A DNA stretch of 9,612 nt from the NCBI GenBank assembly GCA_030607765.1, contig JAUWJJ010000020.1:1-9612 (forward strand), in the 5' to 3' direction. This DNA is from Candidatus Aerophobota bacterium (GTDB taxonomy: Bacteria; Aerophobota; Aerophobia; Aerophobales; B3-G15). Made by a program: the position numbers and the translations under genes. Position 1 is the first letter of the stretch, and each line of letters begins with the position of its first letter. Shown here one piece after another: positions 1 through 6,180 of this stretch. The notes beneath the pieces were generated by a model that was given only the letters and a program-made list of their open reading frames with translations, did not search any database and had not been told where the DNA came from.

Positions 1-47
1 CACTGAGAAAAAAGGTAAGACGAAAAGAAGTATGGAAATTGGGATAA

Positions 48-70
48 GTAGAGCAGGTCTTTAGATCTGC
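48..70. repeat. Intergenic palindromic repeat, copy 1
   Basis: Positions 53-70 form an inverted repeat with 8-bp arms around a central TT (GCAGGTCT / AGATCTGC). One pair is a G-T mismatch that would be a G·U wobble in RNA. A second copy with perfect arms lies at 6130-6147, and the preceding bases AGTAGA are also shared. In both places it sits close to an octamer array, so it seems to be a recurring part of this genome's intergenic repeat set. It has no downstream T-run and is not an obvious terminator. Confidence 0.7.
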
Positions 71-102
71 GAGTAACAAGTAATATGTGATGGGTAATAA
101 AT

Positions 103-134
103 GTGTAAATGCGTTGATGCGTGAATGTGTTGAT
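103..134 (+). repeat. Degenerate octamer array (GCGTNNAT), site 1
   Basis: Four consecutive 8-bp units are visible: GTGTAAAT, GCGTTGAT, GCGTGAAT and GTGTTGAT. The GCGT start and AT end are largely conserved, while positions 5-6 vary. The array lies directly upstream of the ferredoxin promoter region. Similar arrays occur at 441-499, 6077-6108, 9119-9155 and 9535-9601. Confidence 0.75.
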
Positions 135-163
135 TTGACCTTCCGTCTAAGATATGATAAATT
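135..163 (+). promoter_or_regulatory. Possible sigma-70-type promoter for the ferredoxin gene
   Basis: TTGACC at 135-140 matches the -35 consensus at 5 of 6 bases. TAAATT at 158-163, 17 bp downstream, matches the -10 consensus at 4 of 6. Transcription would start about 12 bp before the ATG at 183, giving a very short leader. The TTGA overlaps the end of the octamer array. The -10 is weak, so this is tentative. Confidence 0.3.
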
Positions 164-182
164 TACATAATTGAAGACTCCT

Positions 183-386
183 ATGGCTAAAATTGAAATT
201 GATACAAAAAAGTGTAAAGGATGTGGTTTTTGTGTTCGTTTTTGTCCCAAGGGTATAATTAAGTTAAGTTCAAACCTTAATCCCCAGGGATATTACCCAG
301 CAGTTTTTAACTCAAAAAAAAATTGTACCGGATGTGCAATATGTGCCCTGGTGTGCCCAGATATAGCTATCAAGGTCTATGAATAG
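183..386 (+). CDS. 2[4Fe-4S] ferredoxin, KorD/VorD-like (2-oxoacid:ferredoxin oxidoreductase delta-type subunit)
   Basis: This small cytoplasmic electron carrier (67 residues from ATG 183) has two CxxCxxCxxxCP cluster motifs, CKGCGFCVRFCP near the N-terminus and CTGCAICALVCP near the C-terminus. Each should bind one [4Fe-4S] cluster. The linker (LNPQGYYPAV) and the ending CPDIAIKVYE are, from family memory, typical of the delta subunit of 2-oxoglutarate or branched 2-oxoacid:ferredoxin oxidoreductases. A TTG at 171 would add four residues (MKTP), but ATG 183 gives the usual MAKIEID start and is preferred; no strong ribosome site is seen for either. In KorDABC operons the delta gene usually comes first, yet no alpha or beta subunit gene follows here: the next gene is ruvA after a repeat-filled gap. 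It may be a stand-alone ferredoxin or a displaced subunit. The fold is certain; the partner enzyme is not. Confidence 0.85.
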   Translation: MAKIEIDTKKCKGCGFCVRFCPKGIIKLSSNLNPQGYYPAVFNSKKNCTGCAICALVCPDIAIKVYE

Positions 387-400
387 TTTAAGAAAATTGA

Positions 401-562
401 CCACTGAAGACACTGAGAAGGCAAATAGTAATTAGTAAATGCGTGAATGCGTTGATGCGTGGATGCGTGAAGAAGTAAAACACATCTACGCTTCTACGCA
501 TTAACAGATCAACGAGGTTATAAATTCATATCACTTCTTTGTGTCTTGGTGACTTAGTGGCT
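401..562. repeat. Composite inverted-repeat element, copy A
   Basis: This roughly 160-bp element fills the gap between the ferredoxin gene and ruvA. Its outer arms are imperfect inverted copies of a CACTAAG/CACCAAG-type module (about 402-420 forward, 534-562 reverse). The inner part holds octamers GCGTGAAT, GCGTTGAT, GCGTGGAT and GCGTGAAG (441-472), then AAGTAAAA, then inverted octamers (484-499). The 41 nt at 465-505 match the reverse complement of 9529-9569 at 38 positions, and 534-562 match the reverse complement of 9471-9499 at 27 of 29. It has no coding capacity, so it resembles a miniature, possibly mobilised repeat. It ends about 20 bp before the ruvA start and may therefore carry or affect the ruvAB promoter. 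Confidence 0.75.
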
Positions 563-583
563 GAATACTAAAAAGAAGAAAAA

Positions 584-1156
584 ATGATATATTATCTTAA
601 GGGTGTTTTAAAAGAAAAATCTCCCACCAGAGTAGTTGTAGAAGCAGGAGGGATTGGATACGAGATTAATTTTCCCTTCTCTAGTTATGAGAATCTTCCC
701 TCTGTTGAGAAAGAGATAAAACTTTACGTTTACCTGCACTTTAGGGAAGATAAATTATCCCTTTATGGATTCCTTAACCCGGCGGATAGAGAATTCTTTC
801 TTCAACTTACTTCCCTTTCCAAGATTGGGCCAAAACGGGCCCTGAGGATGCTTTCTAAAATCTCACCTCTTGAGTTAAAAAAAGCCATTATAAAAAAGGA
901 CCTAACTATTTTAACTCACATTCCTGGTATCGGAGAGAAAACAGCTCAAAGGATGGTCTTGGAATTGGGAGAAGAAATAGGGGAAGAATCTATTCAAATA
1001 GTAAAAGAAGATCAGCTAACAAAAGATGCCCTGTCAGCTCTTGTTTCCCTGGGATATAGACCAAAAGAAGCCTGGGAAGCGATAAGAAGAGCTTTAAAAT
1101 CTAAGGGTAGGAAGGATTTATCTACTTTTGTAAGGGAAGCTTTAAAGTATGTCTAA
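584..1156 (+). CDS. ruvA: Holliday junction branch migration protein RuvA
   Basis: RuvA binds four-way DNA junctions as a tetramer and loads the RuvB motor for branch migration during recombinational repair. The 190-residue product is close to the usual 190-205. The N-terminal OB-fold (about 1-63) includes GGIGYEI, and the acidic pin residues E55-D56 in REDKLSLYGF sit at the same positions as in E. coli RuvA. Two helix-hairpin-helix motifs follow: SKIGPKRAL near residue 80 and IPGIGEKTAQRM near 115. The C-terminal domain III (about 143-190, ALSALVSLGYRPKEA), which contacts RuvB, is complete. The start is ATG 584 with a modest purine-rich site (AGAAG) just upstream. Its end overlaps the ruvB start by 8 bp, so translation is probably coupled. 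The usual partner ruvC is not in the window. Confidence 0.97.
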   Translation: MIYYLKGVLKEKSPTRVVVEAGGIGYEINFPFSSYENLPSVEKEIKLYVYLHFREDKLSLYGFLNPADREFFLQLTSLSKIGPKRALRMLSKISPLELKKAIIKKDLTILTHIPGIGEKTAQRMVLELGEEIGEESIQIVKEDQLTKDALSALVSLGYRPKEAWEAIRRALKSKGRKDLSTFVREALKYV

Positions 1157-2198
1157 AGAAGAAAATTTAAAGGAAAAAATCACTACACCTTCTCTGCAGG
1201 GAGAAGATAGAGGATTTGAAGTTGCTCTGCGTCCCAGGGAATTTAAGGAGTTCGTTGGTCAGGAGAAAATTAAAAACAATTTAGGTATCTTTATTCAGGC
1301 TGCTTGCCAACGGGGGGATTCTCTGGACCATACTCTTCTCTGTGGACCACCAGGATTGGGGAAAACTACCTTAGCTCATATTATCGCCCGAGAAATGAGA
1401 GGGGAAATTCACTCTACAAGTGGTTCAGCTATTGAGCATCCTGGTGATTTAGCTAAAATTCTTACCAATACAGAACTTAAAGATGGAGATATTTTATTTA
1501 TAGATGAGATCCATCGTTTACATCCTCAAGTAGAGGAAGTTCTCTATTCAGCTATGGAAGATTTTAAAGTGGATATAATTCTGGGAAAAGGAGCCAGTAC
1601 CAGATCTGTAAAACTTCCCTTAGCCCGTTTTACTCTGATAGGGGCTACTACCCGAGCCGGACTTCTCACCTCCCCCTTGCGTAACCGATTTGGAGTAGTC
1701 AGCAGGCTGGATTTTTACGAAGGGGAGGAACTTTACCGAATAGTTCTTCGCTCAGCAAAGCTCCTGAAAATAGAAATTGCTCGGGAAGCAGCTAAAGAGA
1801 TAGGGGAAAGATCCCGAGGGACTCCCCGGATTGCCAATAGATTACTTCGTCGGATAAGAGACTATGCTCAGGTAAAGGGAAGGGGGGTTATAACTAAAAA
1901 TATTGCTAGCCAGGCCCTGTCTATGCTGGAAGTTGATGATAAGGGACTTGATACTATGGATAGGAACATACTTCGGGCTCTTCTCTACAAGTTTGGAGGA
2001 GGACCCGTGGGATTGAAAACTTTAGCTATGACTGTCAATGAAGAACCGGATACCATAGAGGAGGTTTACGAGCCTTATCTTGTTAGACTGGGTTTTATTA
2101 ACAGAACTCTTAAAGGAAGAACAGCCACGCATTTGCTTTACGAGTACATGGGCAAGCTTCCTCCCTCTTCCCCACAAAAAGAGCTACCTCTGTCCTGA
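1149..2198 (+). CDS. ruvB: Holliday junction branch migration DNA helicase RuvB
   Basis: RuvB is the hexameric AAA+ ATPase that pumps DNA through the RuvA-junction complex. The 349-residue product has every hallmark: LRPREFKEFVGQ (27-38), Walker A GPPGLGKT (66-73), Walker B ILFIDE (115-120), sensor 1 GATT (165-168), an arginine-finger region LRNRFG (177-182), sensor 2 in RGTPRIANR (223-231) and a C-terminal winged helix with PYLVRLGFINRT (309-320). ATG 1149 lies inside the end of ruvA, overlapping by ATGTCTAA, which points to one transcript and translational coupling. The N-terminal leader (residues 1-26) is variable in this family; here it includes TPSLQGEDRG, encoded around an 18-nt palindrome at 1189-1206 that may be repeat-derived. 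The 3' end overlaps the convergent DUF2062 gene by 15 bp. Confidence 0.98.
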   Translation: MSKEENLKEKITTPSLQGEDRGFEVALRPREFKEFVGQEKIKNNLGIFIQAACQRGDSLDHTLLCGPPGLGKTTLAHIIAREMRGEIHSTSGSAIEHPGDLAKILTNTELKDGDILFIDEIHRLHPQVEEVLYSAMEDFKVDIILGKGASTRSVKLPLARFTLIGATTRAGLLTSPLRNRFGVVSRLDFYEGEELYRIVLRSAKLLKIEIAREAAKEIGERSRGTPRIANRLLRRIRDYAQVKGRGVITKNIASQALSMLEVDDKGLDTMDRNILRALLYKFGGGPVGLKTLAMTVNEEPDTIEEVYEPYLVRLGFINRTLKGRTATHLLYEYMGKLPPSSPQKELPLS

Positions 2199-2666
2199 TC
2201 TCTTGGGAGAGGAAGAGTGCGAATCTTTATTCCTTTTTATTAGAAGAGTGACTGCCAGAATTAACCCATAAGATGTAAAAGCCATAACAATAGCGGAAAT
2301 GACACTTCCCGTCAGTAAAGACTTGCTTATGTTTAATATATTCTCTATTTTAAGTATATCCCAGGAAAAGGGAGGAGGAGGCAACTTTAAAATAAAGCTG
2401 CCTACTTTAATATTAAAGGGAACGAAAAATAGTGTAGTAAAAGGATTGGAAACAAGGGTTCCCAGAATAGCGGTTAGCTTATTGACTTTTAAAAGTACCG
2501 CCGTAGGGAGGGAAAAAAGTAGAGCAACTCCAAAGGTTGGCATTATTCCCCAGAAAACTCCTATGGCAAACCCCATAGCTAACTTATGGGGAGAGTCATT
2601 AGCAGTAACTATTTTTTTAAATGATGTTTTTACCCTTTTCCAGTAAGATTTCTTTTTTGGTTTCAT
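2184..2666 (-). CDS. DUF2062 domain membrane protein
   Basis: This 160-residue integral membrane protein matches the DUF2062 pattern. A basic N-terminus (MKPKKKSYWKRVKTSFKK) is followed by SPHKLAMGFAIGVFWGIMPT (25-44, compare the family's S-P-x-x-x-A-x-G-F-A-x-G-x-F-x-G-x-x-P), the NPFTTLFFVPFNIKVG segment (74-89) and a final hydrophobic helix at about 117-143. Roughly three hydrophobic stretches (29-60, 64-93, 117-143) are seen, and the charged tail should be cytoplasmic. The family's biochemical role is not established as far as I know; it is often found near lipid or glycan genes. The start is ATG at 2666 with only a weak ribosome site. It is a single-gene unit convergent with ruvAB, overlapping the ruvB end by 15 bp, and divergent from glyQ. 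The open frame on the opposite strand here is a shadow of this gene. Confidence 0.85.
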   Translation of the reverse strand: MKPKKKSYWKRVKTSFKKIVTANDSPHKLAMGFAIGVFWGIMPTFGVALLFSLPTAVLLKVNKLTAILGTLVSNPFTTLFFVPFNIKVGSFILKLPPPPFSWDILKIENILNISKSLLTGSVISAIVMAFTSYGLILAVTLLIKRNKDSHSSSPKRSGQR

Positions 2667-2683
2667 AGCTTTATCTTGTTAAT

Positions 2684-2711
2684 ATTTTAGTAAATTATTC
2701 AAAAAAGGCAA
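2684..2711 (-). promoter_or_regulatory. Candidate promoter for the DUF2062 gene
   Basis: Read on the minus strand, TTGCCT (2711 to 2706) and TAAAAT (2689 to 2684) are separated by 16 bp. They match the sigma-70 consensus at 4 of 6 and 5 of 6 bases. Transcription would begin around 2677, about 10 bp before the ATG at 2666. The region is AT-rich, so chance matches are likely. Confidence 0.35.
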
Positions 2712-2748
2712 GGAGTAAACTCCAGTTTCAGGAAAATGGAAACTCCTG
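2711..2748. repeat. Nested inverted repeats in the divergent glyQ/DUF2062 promoter region
   Basis: AGGAGT (2711-2716) is complementary to ACTCCT (2742-2747). Inside, GTTTC/GAAAC (2725-2729, 2739-2743) and CAGGA/TCCTG (2729-2733, 2744-2748) offer competing pairings, and AAACTCC is directly repeated at 2717 and 2740. The block lies immediately upstream of the candidate glyQ -35 element, so it could be an operator. This is inference from position and symmetry only. Confidence 0.35.
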
Positions 2749-2750
2749 AT

Positions 2751-2778
2751 TTGACTTAAAATTAAAAGTCTATAGAAT
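2751..2778 (+). promoter_or_regulatory. Candidate sigma-70-type promoter for glyQS
   Basis: TTGACT at 2751-2756 and TAGAAT at 2773-2778 each match the consensus at 5 of 6 bases and are 16 bp apart. This is the best promoter-like pair upstream of glyQ. It implies a start near 2785 and a long leader of about 310 nt. No T-box signature (such as the conserved TGGNACCGCG) is visible in that leader. Confidence 0.45.
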
Positions 2779-2818
2779 GTTAATAGATTTCCTAAGAATA
2801 TATGAAGCTTTGGGTGTC

Positions 2819-2860
2819 CTTAAGGAAGTTTCTTTGACGAAGAGAAAAATAAGTTTTTTT
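2819..2860 (+). terminator. Possible weak leader terminator or attenuator before glyQ
   Basis: CTTA (2819-2822) pairs with TAAG (2850-2853), which is followed at once by seven T (2854-2860). Inside, TTTCTT (2829-2834) can pair with AAGAGA (2840-2845, one G·U) around a 5-nt loop. The stem is AT-rich and interrupted, so it is weak, but the U-tract placement fits intrinsic termination. It lies about 35 nt after the predicted glyQ transcript start, where it could attenuate the leader. Confidence 0.3.
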
Positions 2861-2865
2861 CATAA

Positions 2866-3005
2866 AGAGATCCCTCGCTTGTCGTTGTGAGGCAAGATTC
2901 CTCACTTCTCCTTCGCTTCGCTCCGGGCTTCGACTTTAAACAAACTCCACAATTCCAGAGGATTGCCACGCCTGCCTTTCACAGACTCGCAATGACGATA
3001 AAGCA
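2866..3005. repeat. Palindromic intergenic repeat element in the glyQ leader
   Basis: GTCGTTGTGAG (2881-2891) and CTCGCAATGAC (2986-2996) are inverted copies with two mismatches. Inward of each arm lie further related bits: GGCAAGATTCCTC (2891-2903) and, in reverse complement, GGCAATCCTC. The centre contains CTTCGCTTCGCTCC. From memory, pieces such as 'GTCATTGCGAG...GGCAATC' and 'CTTCGCTTCGCTC' belong to a family of intergenic repeats common in environmental bacterial genomes. It is more GC-rich than its surroundings and non-coding. It occupies the middle of the presumed glyQS leader. Confidence 0.6.
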
Positions 3006-3042
3006 AGAGTTAATATAAAAGCTTTGTTAGATCGCTCTCCTT

Positions 3043-3062
3043 AAGGACTTACTAAGGTCCTT
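3043..3062 (+). promoter_or_regulatory. Hairpin just upstream of glyQ
   Basis: AAGGAC (3043-3048) pairs with GTCCTT (3057-3062) around an 8-nt loop. An alternative stem, CCTTA (3039-3043) with TAAGG (3053-3057), excludes it. No T-run follows, so it is not a terminator. It ends 22 nt before the glyQ ribosome site GGAG (3084-3087), where it could affect leader folding. The function is unproven. Confidence 0.3.
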
Positions 3063-3093
3063 TAATGAAAACTAAACTATTACGGAGCATAAT

Positions 3094-3945
3094 ATGGATT
3101 TTCAGGAAATTATTCTTAGCTTACACCAATTTTGGAAAAAGGAGGGATGTCTTCTCTGGCAACCATACGATGTAGAGAAAGGAGCAGGAACTTTTAACCC
3201 TGCAACTTTCTTGAGGGTACTTGGTCCTGAACCCTGGCGGGCAGCTTATGTAGAGCCATCCCGTCGTCCCGCCGATGGTAGATACGGGAAGAATCCTAAC
3301 CGTCTTAGACTTCACTACCAATATCAGGTAATTATTAAACCCCCTCCCTCTGATATTCAGAATATTTATTTAAATAGCCTCAAAACTATAGGAATAAACC
3401 CTCTTTATCACGATATTAAATTTATTGAGGATGACTGGGAATCTCCCACTCTGGGTGCCTGGGGACTGGGATGGGAAGTAAGACTGGATGGAATGGAGAT
3501 AACTCAATTTACCTATTTTCAACAGGCAGGAGGAATAGATTTGAATCCTGTCTCAGTAGAGCTGACCTATGGACTGGAAAGAATTGGGATGTGCATCCAG
3601 GAGGTAAATAATGTTTTTGATATAAAGTGGAATTCAAAGGTTAAATACGCAGATTTGCAATATGAAAGTGAAGTGGAATTTTCCAGATACAACTTTGAAG
3701 AAGTAGAACCTTTGCTGCAGCGCCAACTTTTTGAGATTTATGAAAAGGAAGCTAAAAAGCTTTTAAAAAAAGCCCTTTTTCTGCCAGCTTATGATTATGT
3801 ATTGAAGTGCTCTCATACTTTTAACTTACTGGATGCAAGGGGAGCTTTAGGGGTAAGTGAGAGAGAAAGATTTATTAAAAGGGTGAGGAGCTTAGCTAAG
3901 GAATGTGCTCTCCTTTATCTTAATCACTGGAAAAATAGAGGCTAA
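3094..3945 (+). CDS. glyQ: Glycine--tRNA ligase, alpha subunit
   Basis: This is the catalytic subunit of the bacterial alpha2beta2 glycyl-tRNA synthetase, which activates glycine with ATP and charges tRNA-Gly in the cytoplasm. The 283 residues fit the family (about 290-300). Conserved stretches include [20 protein letters not shown] (13-32), then [19 protein letters not shown] (44-62) with RYGKNPNR (63-70) forming the class II motif 2 area, then [19 protein letters not shown] (126-144), and [10 protein letters not shown] (155-164) as motif 3. ATG 3094 is preceded by a good ribosome site, GGAG at 3084-3087. glyS starts 3 bp after the stop, so the two are translated from one transcript. The upstream leader is long and repeat-bearing, with a promoter candidate at 2751-2778. 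Confidence 0.98.
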   Translation: MDFQEIILSLHQFWKKEGCLLWQPYDVEKGAGTFNPATFLRVLGPEPWRAAYVEPSRRPADGRYGKNPNRLRLHYQYQVIIKPPPSDIQNIYLNSLKTIGINPLYHDIKFIEDDWESPTLGAWGLGWEVRLDGMEITQFTYFQQAGGIDLNPVSVELTYGLERIGMCIQEVNNVFDIKWNSKVKYADLQYESEVEFSRYNFEEVEPLLQRQLFEIYEKEAKKLLKKALFLPAYDYVLKCSHTFNLLDARGALGVSERERFIKRVRSLAKECALLYLNHWKNRG

Positions 3946-3948
3946 AAA

Positions 3949-6051
3949 ATGTCGAGAACAGTACTGCTGGAGATAGGAGTGGAGGATTTTCCTCCTTTAA
4001 TGGTAAAGAAAACTTTAGCTCAAGTTCAACAAAAGGCAAAAGAGCTTTTTTACAGCTATCGAATTGACCATGGGAAAATTTTAACCTGGGGGACATCTCG
4101 ACGATTAGTCTTATGGGTGGAGGGAGTTGCTGAGGAGCAGAAAGAGCAAATTAAAAAAGATCTGGGTCCCCCTAAGAACGTAATTTTTGATGAGGAGGGA
4201 AATCTAACCCCATCTGGGAAGGGCTATCTTAAAGCAAAAGGAATTGCCTTGAAAGATTTGGGAGTGCAAACTCTAAGAAAGGGAGAATATATTTATATAA
4301 AAAGAAAACTCAAAGGGAAAAGAATCTCTCAAGTTCTCCCTTTTCTTTTCCTTGATCTTATCAATTCCCTGTATTTTGCTAAATCTATGAGATGGGAAGA
4401 GGGAAATTTTTACTTTGGCCGACCCATAAGGTCCCTTTTAGCTTTATTCGGCGAGGAGGTAATAAATTTTAAAATAGCCGGGGTAACATCTGCTAAAAAA
4501 ACCATTGGTCACCGTTATCTTCACCCGAAAAATATAAATGTTTCTATCCCTGAGGAATATCCTTTATCTTTAAGAGAGGCTAAGGTAATAATTGATCCTC
4601 TTGAAAGAAAAAACATCATTCTTAAACAGCTCTCAAGGATAATGAATTCTCTTAAAGAAAAAGGTTATCAGGCAGAAATCTTAGAGGATGAGCAGCTTCT
4701 GGAAGACTTAACTTATTTAATGGAATATCCTACTCTGTTTCAGGGAGAATTTAATTCAGAATTTCTTTCTCTTCCTCCCCCCATTTTAAAAGCCTGCTTA
4801 CGGGATTATCAAAAACACTTTACCGTGAGAGACAAGGATGGTATTCTTCCCTTTTTCATAGGGGTAAGAGAGGGTGATGAACGACATATAGACCGGGTAG
4901 TAGCTGGCAACTGCAGGGTACTTAATGCTCGTTTAACCGATGCTAAATTTTTTTACGATGAGGATAGAAAAATCCCCTTAAAAGAAAGAGTACCTTCCTT
5001 AAAAGAAGTAGTGGTTCAGGAGAAATTGGGTAGTTACTACAAAAAAACCCAGAGATTGGTAAAGTTAGCTGAGAAAATAACTTCTTCTTTGGGGTTAAAA
5101 GGTGATGTTGTAGAAAGAATTCAGCGAGCAGCTTATCTGTGCAAGGCAGATCTACTTACCAATGTAGTTAAGGAATTTCCCGAACTTCAAGGGATGATGG
5201 GCAAAGAATATACTCTTTGCTCAGGGGAGGATCCCCGAGTAGCAGAGGCTATCGCTGAGCACAGATTGCCTCAATTCAGCAAAGATAGACTTCCCCACAC
5301 TTTTGAAGGAGCAGTGGTAGCTATAATTGATAAAATGGATACATTAGCTGGGGCTTTCTGGATTGATTTCGTTCCTTCCGGATCTGAGGATCCCTGGGGT
5401 CTTCGCCGAGAAGCTCAAGGGGTAGCGGAAATTATCCTGAATAGAGGCTGGGATATTTCTCTAAAGGATTTAATTGAGGAATCGATAAATCTTTATGGAG
5501 GAAAAGAAACTCATTGCAAAGAAACTCAAAAAAAGCTTAAAGAATTTTTTAAGATCAGACTAATAAATCTCCTTCGAGAAAAGAAACTTTCTCCTGACCA
5601 GATTAAGGCTGTAGTAGAGGTAGGGATAGAGTATATAGCGAGGGTGGTAAAAAGAGGAGAAAGTCTGAAAAAGATAGCTTTAAGGAAAAACTTTCGGGAA
5701 GAGGTTATAGCCATAGTTCGACTGCTTAACATGTTAAAGCATGCGGAAAAGCAGAAAATATCCATTCCTTTAGAGGTTAGAGAGGACCTTCTTTTAAAAG
5801 AAGAGGAAAAGAAACTTTACAGTTTATACCAACAGATAAAGGAAAAGGTAGAGAAACTTCTAAGTAAAGAAAACTATAAAGAAGCTTACGAAGAATTATC
5901 CTGTTTAAAGGAGCCCATTCATAAATTCTTTGAAGAGATTCTGGTAATGAGCGAGGATAAAAAACTAAAGTGTAATCGTCTCGCCCTTTTAAAGGGAATC
6001 GGGGATTCCTTCAATTCTATAGCTGATTTCACTCAACTACAGGTAAAGTAG
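3949..6051 (+). CDS. glyS: Glycine--tRNA ligase, beta subunit
   Basis: The beta subunit carries most of the tRNA-binding parts of the alpha2beta2 glycyl-tRNA synthetase. At 700 residues it is full length (usual range about 680-720). It begins with the typical LLEIGVEDFPP (6-16). Conserved landmarks include RPIRSLLALFG near 160, LPFFIGVREG near 300, the HD-like region AYLCKADLLTNVVKEFPELQG (395-415, family hallmark), AEAIAEHRLPQ just after it, EDPWGLRR (480-487) opening the anticodon-binding helical domain, and the C-terminal NRLALLKGIGDSFNSIADFT (676-695). ATG 3949 has GAGG at 3938-3941 as ribosome site, overlapping the glyQ end. No frameshift or missing block is seen. No convincing terminator follows; the downstream 430 bp is repeats and a gene remnant. 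Confidence 0.98.
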   Translation: MSRTVLLEIGVEDFPPLMVKKTLAQVQQKAKELFYSYRIDHGKILTWGTSRRLVLWVEGVAEEQKEQIKKDLGPPKNVIFDEEGNLTPSGKGYLKAKGIALKDLGVQTLRKGEYIYIKRKLKGKRISQVLPFLFLDLINSLYFAKSMRWEEGNFYFGRPIRSLLALFGEEVINFKIAGVTSAKKTIGHRYLHPKNINVSIPEEYPLSLREAKVIIDPLERKNIILKQLSRIMNSLKEKGYQAEILEDEQLLEDLTYLMEYPTLFQGEFNSEFLSLPPPILKACLRDYQKHFTVRDKDGILPFFIGVREGDERHIDRVVAGNCRVLNARLTDAKFFYDEDRKIPLKERVPSLKEVVVQEKLGSYYKKTQRLVKLAEKITSSLGLKGDVVERIQRAAYLCKADLLTNVVKEFPELQGMMGKEYTLCSGEDPRVAEAIAEHRLPQFSKDRLPHTFEGAVVAIIDKMDTLAGAFWIDFVPSGSEDPWGLRREAQGVAEIILNRGWDISLKDLIEESINLYGGKETHCKETQKKLKEFFKIRLINLLREKKLSPDQIKAVVEVGIEYIARVVKRGESLKKIALRKNFREEVIAIVRLLNMLKHAEKQKISIPLEVREDLLLKEEEKKLYSLYQQIKEKVEKLLSKENYKEAYEELSCLKEPIHKFFEEILVMSEDKKLKCNRLALLKGIGDSFNSIADFTQLQVK

Positions 6052-6076
6052 GAAGAGGTAATGTGTGATGGGTAAT

Positions 6077-6108
6077 GCGTGAATGCGTTGATGCGTTGAT
6101 GGGTGGAA
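6077..6108 (+). repeat. Degenerate octamer array (GCGTNNAT), site 3
   Basis: Units GCGTGAAT, GCGTTGAT, GCGTTGAT and the degenerate GGGTGGAA run in phase at 8 bp. The preceding GTGATGGGTAAT stretch also matches the sequence before the array at 103-134, so the two sites share more than the units. It starts 26 bp after the glyS stop codon. Confidence 0.75.
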
Positions 6109-6124
6109 AGAGCAAAGGCAAGAA

Positions 6125-6147
6125 GTAGAGCAGGTCTTTAGACCTGC
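6125..6147. repeat. Intergenic palindromic repeat, copy 2
   Basis: AGTAGA precedes a perfect inverted repeat at 6130-6147 (GCAGGTCT, TT, AGACCTGC). It differs from the copy at 48-70 by one base in the right arm. Both copies neighbour an octamer array, on its left at the first site and on its right here. In RNA it would fold into a strong 8-bp stem with almost no loop, so cruciform or protein-binding roles are as likely as an RNA one. Confidence 0.7.
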
Positions 6148-6180
6148 CGAGAGTAAAATATAATGGGTGAGAGGCAAGAA

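Noticed and set aside
103..134. Octamer arrays considered as a CRISPR array
   Set aside because: The repeats are contiguous 8-bp degenerate units with no unique 30-40 bp spacers, and no cas gene is present.
2080..2271. Plus-strand 63-residue open frame overlapping the ruvB end
   Set aside because: It is out of frame with ruvB, shows no motif, and is explained by ruvB and DUF2062 coding on either side.
2299..2646. Plus-strand 115-residue open frame
   Set aside because: It lies entirely antisense to the DUF2062 gene, whose protein shows a recognisable family pattern and membrane helices; the plus-strand product does not.
2785..3093. T-box riboswitch in the glyQ leader
   Set aside because: I looked for the conserved T-box bulge sequence and a paired antiterminator and found neither; a GGGTGTCC at 2812 is only a weak resemblance.
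6130..6147. Intrinsic terminator for glyS
   Set aside because: The stem is strong, but the loop is only two bases and no T-run follows; the same palindrome occurs upstream of a gene at 53-70.
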